Source: Bacillota bacterium
GTDB taxonomy: Bacteria; Bacillota; Clostridia; Acetivibrionales; DTU013
Direction of reading: 5' to 3'
DNA: 7,475 nt
Assembly (NCBI GenBank): GCA_023415815.1
Contig: JAEZJL010000007.1
Span: forward strand, 1-7,475
In this document: in pieces, positions 1-7,404 of the stretch
Numbering within the stretch: position 1 is the stretch's first letter
How the letters are laid out: each line of letters starts with the position of its first letter
The notes under the pieces: model-generated
Database searches by the model: none
The model's input: the letters and a program-made list of their open reading frames with translations, nothing else
What the model was told of the DNA's origin: nothing
Position numbers and translations under genes: made by a program

Positions 1-1529
1 CAATAGGAGTTGCCATCATTTTAAACCGCGGGACCAACGCCTTCATGGGGGAAATATCTTTTATCTCAAACGCGGCGGGAAGCGTCCTCCAGCTTGCGGT
101 TTCGATGGATTATTCCATCTTTCTGATCAACCGGTTCACGGAATTAAGGAGGGAGGGCCTCGAGGTCCGGGAGGCGATGCTGGGCGCCATGAAAAAAGCC
201 TGCAGCCCGATTGTGTCCGGCGGGCTTACGGCAATCACCGGCTTTGCCACTCTGATCATGATGGACTTCAAGATCGGCCCGGATATGGGAATAGTTCTGG
301 CAAAGGGTATCGCCCTCAGTCTTGTAAGCGTGCTGGTGCTGCTCCCGGTGCTCGTCCTCTATTCGGGAAAATTGATAAACAAAACCCAATACAGGACCCT
401 CATGCCGGACTTCAGGCGTTTCAGCTCTGCGGTGTCGAAAATTAAAGCCTCGGCCGTGATATTGCTCGCCGTGCTTATCCTTCCCTGCTTCCTTGCCCAG
501 AACTCGAACGCCTTTTATTACGGCTCGTCGATGATCTTTGACGGCAAAACCACGGAGGTGGGGCAGGAAAGAACTGAAATCGAGGGGATTTTCGGCAAGG
601 CGAACAATCTGGTCCTTATGGTCCCCAGGGGCGACTTCGCGGTGGAAAAGGCGCTGAGCGGGGAGCTTCATGGAATTCCGCAGATAAGCGATATCATATC
701 CTATGTGGACACCGTCGGCGCAGAGGTCCCCATCGAGTATCTCGACAGGGACACGCTGTCCAAGCTTCTGTCGGAAAACTACAGCAGGTTGGTGCTGACG
801 GTCGATACGGATTACGAGGGCGCAACGGCCTTTGAGGTCGTGAAGGAAATCAAGGCACTGGCCGGTAAATACTATGGGGATAAATATTATCTGGCGGGCG
901 AAAGCGCAAACACCTACGACCTGATGCAGGTGGTGACCGCCGATAAGGAAAGGGTGGAATACTCGGCAATCATAGCCGTATTCCTCATCCTTCTTATAAC
1001 CTTCAAATCGGTTTCGTTGCCGCTCATTCTCGTTACGGTGATTGAAGCCGCCGTGTGGATTAATTTATCCGTCCCTTATTACTTGGACAGCCGTCTCTTT
1101 TATATCGGATATCTGATTATAAGCTCGATTCAGTTAGGAAGCACCATAGACTATGCGATCCTGCTGAACGACCGCTATATGGAGGAACGGCGGCAGCATA
1201 CGAAAAAAGAAGCCCTGCTGAAAATGTCGCAGAGCACGACGCTTCCCGTCCTGACCTCGGCTGCCATTTTAACGCTGGGCGGGGCGATGATCGGAGCGCT
1301 TTCCTCGAACGGAGTGCTGAAGCAGCTCGGCACATTGATAGCAAGAGGGACCGTATTCTCGACTTTGCTTGTATTGCTTGTGCTTCCCGCGATGTTCTAC
1401 TTTTTTGACGCGTTTATCCGGAAAACGACGAAGGGGGCGGGGTTTGTAAATGAGAAGCCGGACCGCGCGGACGATGCGGGGATGCCTGAAATATATGCGG
1501 AAATATCGGAAGAAAGGAGTAATTTTTAA
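1..1529 (+). CDS. MMPL/RND-family transporter, 5'-truncated by window edge
   Basis: This is the C-terminal portion (about 508 residues) of an MMPL-type, proton-driven RND transporter of the cytoplasmic membrane. The frame is open from position 3 (IGVAIILNRGTN...), so the ATG at 45 is internal and the true start lies upstream. The fragment begins near the end of the first transmembrane bundle and contains LQLAVSMDYSIFL, two more helices of that bundle, a TM7-like helix (around 455-520), an extracellular loop (about 530-950), and a second bundle ending near 1410. Asp-Tyr pairs occur in both bundles, MDY at 108-113 and IDY at 1149-1154. These match the proton-relay DY pairs known from mycobacterial MmpL3, which supports an active transporter. 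The protein ends in a short charged cytoplasmic tail. Its TAA stop shares one base with the next ATG (TAATG), so the two genes are translationally coupled. The substrate cannot be read from sequence; lipids, peptides or drugs are all possible. Confidence 0.93.
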   Translation, partial: IGVAIILNRGTNAFMGEISFISNAAGSVLQLAVSMDYSIFLINRFTELRREGLEVREAMLGAMKKACSPIVSGGLTAITGFATLIMMDFKIGPDMGIVLAKGIALSLVSVLVLLPVLVLYSGKLINKTQYRTLMPDFRRFSSAVSKIKASAVILLAVLILPCFLAQNSNAFYYGSSMIFDGKTTEVGQERTEIEGIFGKANNLVLMVPRGDFAVEKALSGELHGIPQISDIISYVDTVGAEVPIEYLDRDTLSKLLSENYSRLVLTVDTDYEGATAFEVVKEIKALAGKYYGDKYYLAGESANTYDLMQVVTADKERVEYSAIIAVFLILLITFKSVSLPLILVTVIEAAVWINLSVPYYLDSRLFYIGYLIISSIQLGSTIDYAILLNDRYMEERRQHTKKEALLKMSQSTTLPVLTSAAILTLGGAMIGALSSNGVLKQLGTLIARGTVFSTLLVLLVLPAMFYFFDAFIRKTTKGAGFVNEKPDRADDAGMPEIYAEISEERSNF

Positions 1530-1531
1530 TG
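1511..1531 (+). promoter_or_regulatory. RBS and TAATG stop-start overlap coupling transporter to heptad protein
   Basis: AGAAAGGAG at 1511-1519 sits 9 bases before the ATG at 1529, inside the end of the transporter gene. The TAA of the transporter (1527-1529) and the ATG of the next gene (1529-1531) share one base. This arrangement fixes the start of the 891-residue protein and is typical of translational coupling between partners made together. Confidence 0.85.
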
Positions 1532-4204
1532 AGAAAATTATCTTATGCAAGGAATGCAGGTACAATGCCCGAAGGCCGGAGCGAAAGAAAACGCGGCAGT
1601 CTCAAACGGCGCGCGGCCGCTCTGGCGCTTGCAGCCGTGATGATCGCCTGCACGGCCTCCTCGGCGTTTGCGTCCGTCCCGGACCGGGCGGGCACGCCGA
1701 AGGAAGAGGTTGTGTATATCAACCTCAAGCCGGACGGCTCATTGGACGGCATATACGTGGTCAATTCCTTCGAGCTTGACGAAAACGGAAAAATCGTTGA
1801 TTATGGCGACTATACGGCGCTGCGCAATATGACGTCTTCCGATAAAATACTTTCCGAGGGAGATAAGATCACAATCGATACGAAGGCCGGCAAGCTTTAC
1901 TACGAGGGGAAGCTGGACAGCAGCGCGATCCCGTGGATCTTTTCCGTCAGATATTATATGGACGGGACGGAATACACGGCCGATAAAATAGCCGGAATGA
2001 GCGGAGCGCTCGAAATAAAAATGAGCATCCGGAAAAACCCGGAGGCGAGGGGCAGCTTCTTTGACAAGTATGCGCTGCAAGCCTCCTTTACGCTGGATTC
2101 GTCGGGCTGCAGAAATATTGCAGCGGACGGCGCTACCGTGGCAAATGTGGGCGGCGATAAGCAGCTGACCTATATCATACTGCCCGGCAGCGAAAAGGAT
2201 ATCGACATTACGGCGGAGGTCGCCGGATTCGAAATGGACGGAATCGCGATCAACGGGGTATCCATGGGACTGGATACGGATATCGATGCGGAAAGCAACC
2301 CGAAGCTGCATGACAAGCTCTCCGAGCTCCACGACGGCATAGACGGGCTGAACGACGGGGCAAATGAGCTTAAGGACAGGGCCGGAGAGCTGCGGGACGG
2401 AGCCGGGGAGCTCAAGGACGGCGTGTCCGAGCTGAACGACCGGACCGGGGAGCTTCAGGATGGTGTGAATAAGCTGGCCGACGGAGCGGCAAGTCTCAAC
2501 GACGGGGCGCTTGGCCTGGACGGCGGCGCGGCGGAGCTTCAGGACAAAGCCGGAAAGCTTGACGGCGGGACGGGTGATTTGCTTGAGGGAGCAGCAGGTC
2601 TGAAGGACGGCAGCGGCACGCTTGAAAGCGCGGCCAAAGACCTGGACAACGGAGCGGGTACGCTTTACGACAAGCTGAAGGAGCTGGACAACGGCATAGA
2701 CTCGCTCAACGACGGCACGGAGGAGCTGATGAACGGCATAATCCGTCTGCACAGCGGAGCCGCGGGCCTGAGCGACGGCGCCGGAACCCTTTCGGACGGA
2801 CTCGCCCGGCTTTCGGCTCAGAACGGCAATATCACGGGCGCGGCCCTGCAGGTATTTGACCTGCTGCTGGGCAGCGCAAGCGAAAAGCTTGCCGCTTCGG
2901 GGTTTGATTACACGCTGACGGCCGACAATTATTCCTCCGTCCTGGAAGGGATTCTGGCACAGATCGGCGGGAATGCCCTTGCCGCGGCAACGCAGCATGC
3001 GCAGGCGCAAATCGCGGCCGCGGCGGAAGCGGCTGCCGAAGCCCGGGTACGCGAAGCCGCGCAGGCGCAGGCGGACAGTATCAGGGCGCAGGTCGAAGCG
3101 GATTACGGCCCCGCGATTTCCGAAGCCGCGGCCGGATATGTGCTGGCCGGACTAACGGAACAGGGCTATACCGACGAACAGATTGCCTATTATAAGACGA
3201 CGCAGGACTGGACGGATGCCGTAGCAGGGGCTGAGAGAACGATTGCCGACCGGTATGTGGAGCAGGCCATCGGCGATGCGGTCGAGGCCGGAATGGCGTC
3301 CCCGGAGGTCCGGGCGCAGATCGACGCCGCAGTTGCGGAGCGGCTGGCGGATCCGGCCGTACGGGATCAGATCGACCAGGCCGTGCAGGGGGCGCTCGGA
3401 AACAGTGAAGGCTATGCGGCCCTCGTTGCCCTCAAGGCGCAGCTTGACGGCTACAGCGCCTATTATAACGGGCTTCTGACGTATACCTCAGGCGTGGCTT
3501 CGGCGGCATCCGGCGCTGCGGAGCTTAAAAGCGGAGGCTATGCTCTCGCCTCGGGCGCAGGCTCTCTGGCAGAGGGGTCCGATAAGCTCTATAAGGGCCT
3601 GGCTGAGTTGAAATATGGCAGCGGGGCGCTGCTTGAAGGGGCGCGGGAGCTGAAGAACGGTACGGCAAACCTGCTCGACGGCACCATAAGGCTGCATGAC
3701 GGCACGGCTACGCTGTACGACGGAGTCGTCGAGCTCAAGGACGGAACGTCCGCTTTTCTTGACGGGACTGTCGACTTAAAGAACGGTACGGGCGAGCTTG
3801 CAAGCGGTACGAAAGAGCTTCAGGATGGCAGCATCGAGCTCCGGGACGGCGTTGTGGAGCTGAGGGACGGAGTGGCAAGCCTGCTCGACGGCTCGATTGA
3901 GCTCCGGGACGGAACGATCAGGCTGTATGACGGGACTGTGGAGCTTAGCAGCGGGACCCTGGAGTTCCGCGACAAAACAGGCGATATCGACGGCAGCATA
4001 AGCGAGGCCGTGAAGGAGCTTCTCGGCATGGATACGGCCACCGTATCCTTTGTATCGGACAAGAACACGAAAGTGGAGTCGCTTCAGTTCGTCATCAAAA
4101 CACCGGCTGTCGCGGTTGAGAAAACGGAGTCCGCGGAGCCTATACAGGCAAGGCCCCTGAATATCTGGCAGAAATTTCTCAGCCTGTTCGGCCTGTATAA
4201 ATAA
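1529..4204 (+). CDS. Exported xxxLxxG heptad-repeat protein partnered with MMPL transporter
   Basis: This 891-residue protein is probably exported to the cell surface. It has a basic N-region, a hydrophobic stretch (about residues 29-43) and a likely signal peptidase I site, AFA|S at 46-49; Cys41 gives a weaker, atypical lipobox alternative. Residues about 51-255 form a globular N-domain with no function I can name, though similar domains occur next to MMPL transporters in Firmicutes. Residues 264-431 are 24 consecutive heptads of the xxxLxxG type (TIGR03057-like, also known in YhgE/Pip proteins). Residues 432-662 are Ala/Gln/Glu-rich and probably helical or coiled coil. Residues 663-816 are 22 more heptads, and a small C-domain ends in IWQKFLSLFGLYK. 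No C-terminal membrane helix is evident, so anchoring would depend on the N-terminus, the short amphipathic tail or the transporter. The family is uncharacterised. A role as an extracytoplasmic spacer or adaptor for the coupled transporter is inference. Confidence 0.88.
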   Translation: MRKLSYARNAGTMPEGRSERKRGSLKRRAAALALAAVMIACTASSAFASVPDRAGTPKEEVVYINLKPDGSLDGIYVVNSFELDENGKIVDYGDYTALRNMTSSDKILSEGDKITIDTKAGKLYYEGKLDSSAIPWIFSVRYYMDGTEYTADKIAGMSGALEIKMSIRKNPEARGSFFDKYALQASFTLDSSGCRNIAADGATVANVGGDKQLTYIILPGSEKDIDITAEVAGFEMDGIAINGVSMGLDTDIDAESNPKLHDKLSELHDGIDGLNDGANELKDRAGELRDGAGELKDGVSELNDRTGELQDGVNKLADGAASLNDGALGLDGGAAELQDKAGKLDGGTGDLLEGAAGLKDGSGTLESAAKDLDNGAGTLYDKLKELDNGIDSLNDGTEELMNGIIRLHSGAAGLSDGAGTLSDGLARLSAQNGNITGAALQVFDLLLGSASEKLAASGFDYTLTADNYSSVLEGILAQIGGNALAAATQHAQAQIAAAAEAAAEARVREAAQAQADSIRAQVEADYGPAISEAAAGYVLAGLTEQGYTDEQIAYYKTTQDWTDAVAGAERTIADRYVEQAIGDAVEAGMASPEVRAQIDAAVAERLADPAVRDQIDQAVQGALGNSEGYAALVALKAQLDGYSAYYNGLLTYTSGVASAASGAAELKSGGYALASGAGSLAEGSDKLYKGLAELKYGSGALLEGARELKNGTANLLDGTIRLHDGTATLYDGVVELKDGTSAFLDGTVDLKNGTGELASGTKELQDGSIELRDGVVELRDGVASLLDGSIELRDGTIRLYDGTVELSSGTLEFRDKTGDIDGSISEAVKELLGMDTATVSFVSDKNTKVESLQFVIKTPAVAVEKTESAEPIQARPLNIWQKFLSLFGLYK
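2318..2821 (+). repeat. Heptad array 1: 24 tandem 21-nt units (xxxLxDG)
   Basis: There are exactly 168 codons, or 24 units of seven residues, from LSELHDG to LARLSAQ, with no insertion breaking the register. The consensus is xxxLx(D/N)G, most often xxELxDG. The DNA shows the matching 21-base periodicity, with GAGCT and GACGG recurring in phase. A few units replace Gly with Arg, Lys or Ala (such as ANELKDR and VSELNDR), so this array is less uniform than the second one. It is a protein-coding repeat rather than a mobile or CRISPR element. Confidence 0.92.
3515..3976 (+). repeat. Heptad array 2: 22 tandem 21-nt units (TxxLxDG)
   Basis: There are 154 codons, or 22 heptads, from AAELKSG to TLEFRDK. 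The later units converge on (T/S/V)xELxDG, for example SIELRDG, VVELRDG, SIELRDG and TIRLYDG. SIELRDG occurs twice, three units apart, with GAGCTCCGGGACGG identical in both DNA copies. This suggests growth by in-frame duplication of 21-base blocks. A degenerate unit (TGDIDGS) follows the array. Confidence 0.9.
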
Positions 4205-4218
4205 GGCAAAGGCAATAA

Positions 4219-4247
4219 TTGACTTGGCCGTTTTGAGAGGTTATTAT
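4219..4247 (+). promoter_or_regulatory. Sigma-A-type promoter of the PadR-DUF4180 gene
   Basis: TTGACT (4219-4224) and TATTAT (4242-4247) are separated by exactly 17 bases, a good housekeeping promoter. It lies just after the stop of the heptad-repeat gene, so the regulator can be transcribed independently of the transporter operon. I see no terminator between 4204 and this promoter, so read-through from upstream is also possible. A second -10-like TATAAT at 4262-4267 lacks a matching -35. Confidence 0.75.
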
Positions 4248-4269
4248 TAACATATGTTAAGTATAATAC
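4247..4269 (+). promoter_or_regulatory. Palindromic PadR-type operator
   Basis: A 14-bp perfect palindrome, TTAACATATGTTAA, fills 4247-4260, starting at the last base of the -10 box. ATGT (4254-4257) is followed 8 bases later by ATAC (4266-4269), a degenerate copy of the ATGT-N8-ACAT site known for PadR proteins. The same core, AACATATGTTA, occurs in the promoter of the second PadR gene near 7138. Binding here would block transcription initiation, consistent with autoregulation by the adjacent gene. The operator role is inferred from position, symmetry and recurrence. Confidence 0.7.
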
Positions 4270-4287
4270 TGAAGCGGAAGTGATTTA

Positions 4288-5202
4288 GTGTCCATAAAAT
4301 ATGCCATATTGGGCCTGCTGAGCTGGAAGCCTTCCACAGGCTACGAGATGAAAAAGATTTTCGAGGAATCGTCGGCCATGTATTGGTCGGGAAATAACAA
4401 CCAGATATACAAATCCCTCATCCAGCTGCTGGACGAGGGGCTTGTGACCAGCGAAGTACGGCATCAGGAGGCCTTGCCCTCAAAAAAGATCTATACGATA
4501 ACGCCGGAGGGACTGGCGGAATTGAAGAGCTGGGTCCTTTCGCCGCCCGAAGCCCCCGAGTTCAGAAAGCCCTTCCTTGTCCAGCTTGCATGGGCCGACC
4601 AGCTGAACGATGAAGAGCTCGGCGAGCTTCTCTCGAAGTATGAAAACGAAATAATGCTCCAGTTTCTGGGCCAACAGGAAAAGGACAGGCGCGGCATACG
4701 CTCGCCGGACAGAAATCCGCGTGAGGCATACCTGTGGGATATGATTTCCGCCAACCTGACGGCCTCCTTGAAAAATGAGCTGGACTGGGTGAGGGGAATC
4801 CGCAGGGAGCTTTTTGAGAAGGGAACGGCAAAGAGAGAGAAATTTCTCTATAAAGTAATCCGGAAGGGGGACGGGAGGTATGTCGAGCTGGTATCCTCCG
4901 TCACGCCTGCCGGAACGGAACAGGATGCTCTGGATATGGTCGCCCTTTGCGGAGAAAACGATACCAATCTGATGATGCTTCACTACGGCGCTCTCGACGA
5001 AGGCTTTTTCAGGCACAGGACTGGAGCGGCGGGCGTGATGCTCCAGAAATTCTCCAACTACTTCATAAAAGCGGCGGTCGTGATACCTCCGGGAGCGGCC
5101 GACGGGGGGACCGGCAGGGGAATGAGCCACGAAACGGGCAAGGCGGACAGCCTCAAGGTCTTCGGGAGCAGGGAAGAGGCCGAAGCCTGGCTCCTGGGCT
5201 GA
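4288..5202 (+). CDS. PadR-family regulator fused to C-terminal DUF4180 domain
   Basis: This 304-residue, probably dimeric transcription regulator has a PadR winged-helix domain at residues 1-80 (KYAILGLL, TGYEMKK, QIYKSLIQLLDEG, then the wing region and ITPEGLAELKSW). A helical PadR C-terminal region follows to about 178 (FLVQLAWADQLNDEELGELLSKYENEI). Residues ~186-304 match DUF4180, with EQDALDMVALCGEN, LQKFSNYFIKAAVVIP and VFGSREEAEAWLL. That domain's function is unknown; a sensing or effector role is inference. The start is GTG at 4288 because it preserves the usual PadR N-terminus (xSIKYAILGLL) and has GGAAG seven bases upstream. The next ATG in frame would delete part of the DNA-binding domain. 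The gene lies behind the transporter pair and has its own promoter and a palindromic operator, which suggests autorepression and perhaps control of the exporter. It converges with the EF-Tu gene. Confidence 0.88.
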   Translation: MSIKYAILGLLSWKPSTGYEMKKIFEESSAMYWSGNNNQIYKSLIQLLDEGLVTSEVRHQEALPSKKIYTITPEGLAELKSWVLSPPEAPEFRKPFLVQLAWADQLNDEELGELLSKYENEIMLQFLGQQEKDRRGIRSPDRNPREAYLWDMISANLTASLKNELDWVRGIRRELFEKGTAKREKFLYKVIRKGDGRYVELVSSVTPAGTEQDALDMVALCGENDTNLMMLHYGALDEGFFRHRTGAAGVMLQKFSNYFIKAAVVIPPGAADGGTGRGMSHETGKADSLKVFGSREEAEAWLLG

Positions 5203-5225
5203 CGGGACGTCAGGCAGATGCATGG

Positions 5226-5273
5226 GAGGGGCCGAAAACCGGCACATTTTTTGCCGCCGGTTTTCGGCCCCTC
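5226..5273. terminator. Strong bidirectional hairpin between convergent genes
   Basis: An 18-bp perfect inverted repeat (arms 5226-5243 and 5256-5273, GAGGGGCCGAAAACCGGC and its complement) encloses a 12-base loop. It lies between the PadR-DUF4180 stop (5202) and the EF-Tu stop (5324), where a shared terminator is expected. Neither strand has a T-tract after the stem. On the plus strand, however, a smaller GCCG-AAAAC-CGGC hairpin (5231-5243) is followed by six T's at 5247-5252 inside the large loop, and this could act as the intrinsic terminator in that direction. Confidence 0.7.
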
Positions 5274-5279
5274 TATTCA

Positions 5280-5300
5280 TGGGATGACATATACATCCCA
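5280..5300. other. Small 7-bp hairpin just downstream of EF-Tu gene
   Basis: TGGGATG (5280-5286) and CATCCCA (5294-5300) form a perfect 7-bp stem with a 7-base loop, between the EF-Tu stop codon and the large hairpin. It has no T-tract. It could protect the 3' end of the EF-Tu mRNA or help transcription pause, but the function is not shown by sequence. Confidence 0.4.
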
Positions 5301-5323
5301 GCCTTGGATGCTTCCGCGCAAAA

Positions 5324-6506
<1,183 letters not shown>

Positions 6507-6526
<20 letters not shown>

Positions 6527-7067
6527 TCCGCTCACCTCCCATGCGCATTTCAAGCGCTTTCCTTAATTTTTCAAGCTCCCGCAATTCGTTTTCGCAGGCG
6601 CTCAGCGCATATTCCATCGCAGGCTCCCACATAAGCCCGTGCCCTCCGGAATCCGCGCTTTCACGGCGTATTCCTTCCCGCAGCATCAGAAGCTGTATTT
6701 TAATTTCGTTTTCGTATTGATCGAATAACGCGCTCAGCTCCTCTTTTTCCAGCAGGTCCGCCGATGACAGGCGGACCAGAAAAGAGGCGTTCGCCCGGGG
6801 CGGCTCCGGCAGTGAAGCAGCCCATTTTTTGAGCTCCGACAGCCCGCTCTCCGTGATGAAATAAACCTTCCCGGCAGGCCTGCCCGCCTCCCTGCGCACC
6901 TTGCTTGCCGCCGCCCCATCCCTTACAAGACGGGTAAGCGTTTTGTAGATCCGGTTTTCATCCTCCCGCCAGTACAGGACCGGCGAAGCGTTCAGTTTTT
7001 TCTTCAGGCCGTATCCCGTCTGCGGCCCCTGTCTTAAAATTTCCAGCATTGCATATTTTACGGCCAT
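6507..7067 (-). CDS. PadR-family transcriptional regulator, tuf-linked paralog
   Basis: This 186-residue PadR protein has a winged-helix DNA-binding domain at residues ~1-80 (KYAMLEILRQGPQTGYGLKKKL, RIYKTLTRLVRDG, KVYFITESGLSELKKW). A helical dimerisation region follows (FLVRLSSADLLEKEELSALFDQYENEIKIQLLMLREG) with a predicted coiled coil near the end (ENELRELEKLRKALEMR). It aligns without gaps to the first ~130 residues of the PadR-DUF4180 protein in this window but has no DUF4180 domain. The start is ATG at 7067, preceded by GAGGAGGGTA. It has a strong promoter whose -10 is covered by PadR-type palindromes, so autorepression is likely. The last 20 bases overlap the EF-Tu gene and contain the EF-Tu ribosome binding site upstream of the overlap, so the pair is an operon. 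The inducer is unknown; PadR proteins respond variously to phenolics, drugs or envelope stress. Confidence 0.9.
6526..6540 (-). promoter_or_regulatory. EF-Tu ribosome binding site inside the padR coding end
   Basis: On the minus strand GGGAGGTGAG (6540-6531) precedes the ATG whose first base is 6526. The GGAGG core ends 8 bases before the start. This near-perfect Shine-Dalgarno site lies within the last codons of the upstream PadR gene, which stops 20 bases inside the EF-Tu gene. It fixes the EF-Tu start and makes translational coupling likely. Confidence 0.88.
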
Positions 7068-7121
7068 GCTTTACCCTCCTCGGCAATAATTTTTTACATC
7101 ACATATATGATATCATTAATG

Positions 7122-7145
7122 TATGTTAAATATAACATATGTTAT
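7122..7145 (-). promoter_or_regulatory. Overlapping PadR-type operators over the -10 box
   Basis: Two palindromes overlap here. TATGTTAAATATAACATA (7122-7139) is a perfect ATGT-N8-ACAT PadR site covering the -10 box. ATAACATATGTTAT (7132-7145) is a second perfect palindrome in the promoter spacer. Read on the minus strand the order is ACAT-ATGT-N8-ACAT, the same order and spacing as the operator before the PadR-DUF4180 gene. Repressor bound here would exclude RNA polymerase. Further short palindromes in the leader (ATGATATCAT at 7107-7116 and CATTAATG at 7114-7121) might be accessory half-sites. Confidence 0.75.
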
Positions 7146-7157
7146 TATGCGTGTCAA
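7129..7157 (-). promoter_or_regulatory. Sigma-A-type promoter of the padR-tuf operon
   Basis: On the minus strand TTGACA (7157-7152) and TATATT (7134-7129) are separated by exactly 17 bases, an almost ideal housekeeping promoter. Transcription would start near 7122, giving a leader of about 55 bases before the PadR start codon. Such a strong promoter suits high EF-Tu expression once repression is lifted. Confidence 0.82.
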
Positions 7158-7178
7158 CTGAGATTTTTGAAGCCTCAA

Positions 7179-7184
7179 TATAAA
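7179..7184 (+). promoter_or_regulatory. Possible -10 box of the right-edge gene
   Basis: TATAAA at 7179-7184 is placed so that transcription would begin near 7191, which is where the predicted leader structure starts. The -35 position (about 7156-7161, AACTGA) is poor and lies at the -35 of the divergent padR promoter, so an activator or a different sigma factor would be needed. This is a weak call. Confidence 0.3.
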
Positions 7185-7190
7185 TATTGC

Positions 7191-7326
7191 GTGCCGGGAA
7201 GTTTCATAATCCGAAGATTATGTAAAGAAGCGGGTAAGAAATTCTTATTTGCTTCAGGCTGCCGGAAAACGAATTCATGGGTTTCCCGGTATGTGAGGGA
7301 TGGCCGTACCCTCCCGGCCGCAATCC
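7191..7326 (+). ncRNA. Candidate structured 5' leader RNA of the right-edge gene
   Basis: The region between the padR promoter and the gene at 7405 can fold extensively as plus-strand RNA. A 12-bp closing stem pairs 7191-7202 with 7281-7292 (core CCGGGAA/TTCCCGG, flanked by G-U pairs). Inside it lie a perfect 7-bp hairpin with a CGAA loop (7205-7222) and a 13-bp hairpin (7227-7255, three G-U pairs). Downstream, GAGGG/CCCTC (7295-7299 with 7309-7313) competes with a GGAT-GGCCG/CGGCC-ATCC hairpin (7298-7326). CCGGAAA at 7262-7268 also competes for 7282-7289. The CCCTC at 7309-7313 is complementary to the ribosome binding site GAGGGG of the gene at 7405. This resembles a cis-regulatory leader, but I match it to no known riboswitch class and no ligand can be named. 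Confidence 0.4.
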
Positions 7327-7404
7327 GTTAAGCCGTGGTTAAGTGGAAAAATGTAAAATAAAAGCGTACGTTTGGATCATTATGTAAATGCGAGGGGAAG
7401 CGGT

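Noticed and set aside
45..47. ATG as the start of the transporter gene
   Set aside because: The frame continues upstream to the window edge with transporter-like sequence, and a start here would remove most of the first membrane bundle.
1739..3010. A 423-residue minus-strand open frame
   Set aside because: It mirrors the heptad-repeat gene; its apparent repeats are the antisense of the 21-base units and the signal peptide and domains lie on the plus strand.
2318..3976. Tandem repeats considered as a CRISPR array or minisatellite
   Set aside because: The repeats are 21 bases without spacers, stay in frame and encode xxxLxxG heptads, so they are coding repeats.
7107..7331. A 74-residue plus-strand open frame over the padR promoter region
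   Set aside because: It has no ribosome binding site, starts within the divergent promoter and operator region, and its sequence is better explained by regulatory DNA and RNA stems.
7256..7340. A possible c-di-GMP-II riboswitch, from the CGGAAA, ATGGGTTT and GCAATCCG elements
   Set aside because: The order of elements is loosely similar, but the conserved core and stems as I remember them do not fit well, so I did not assign the class.
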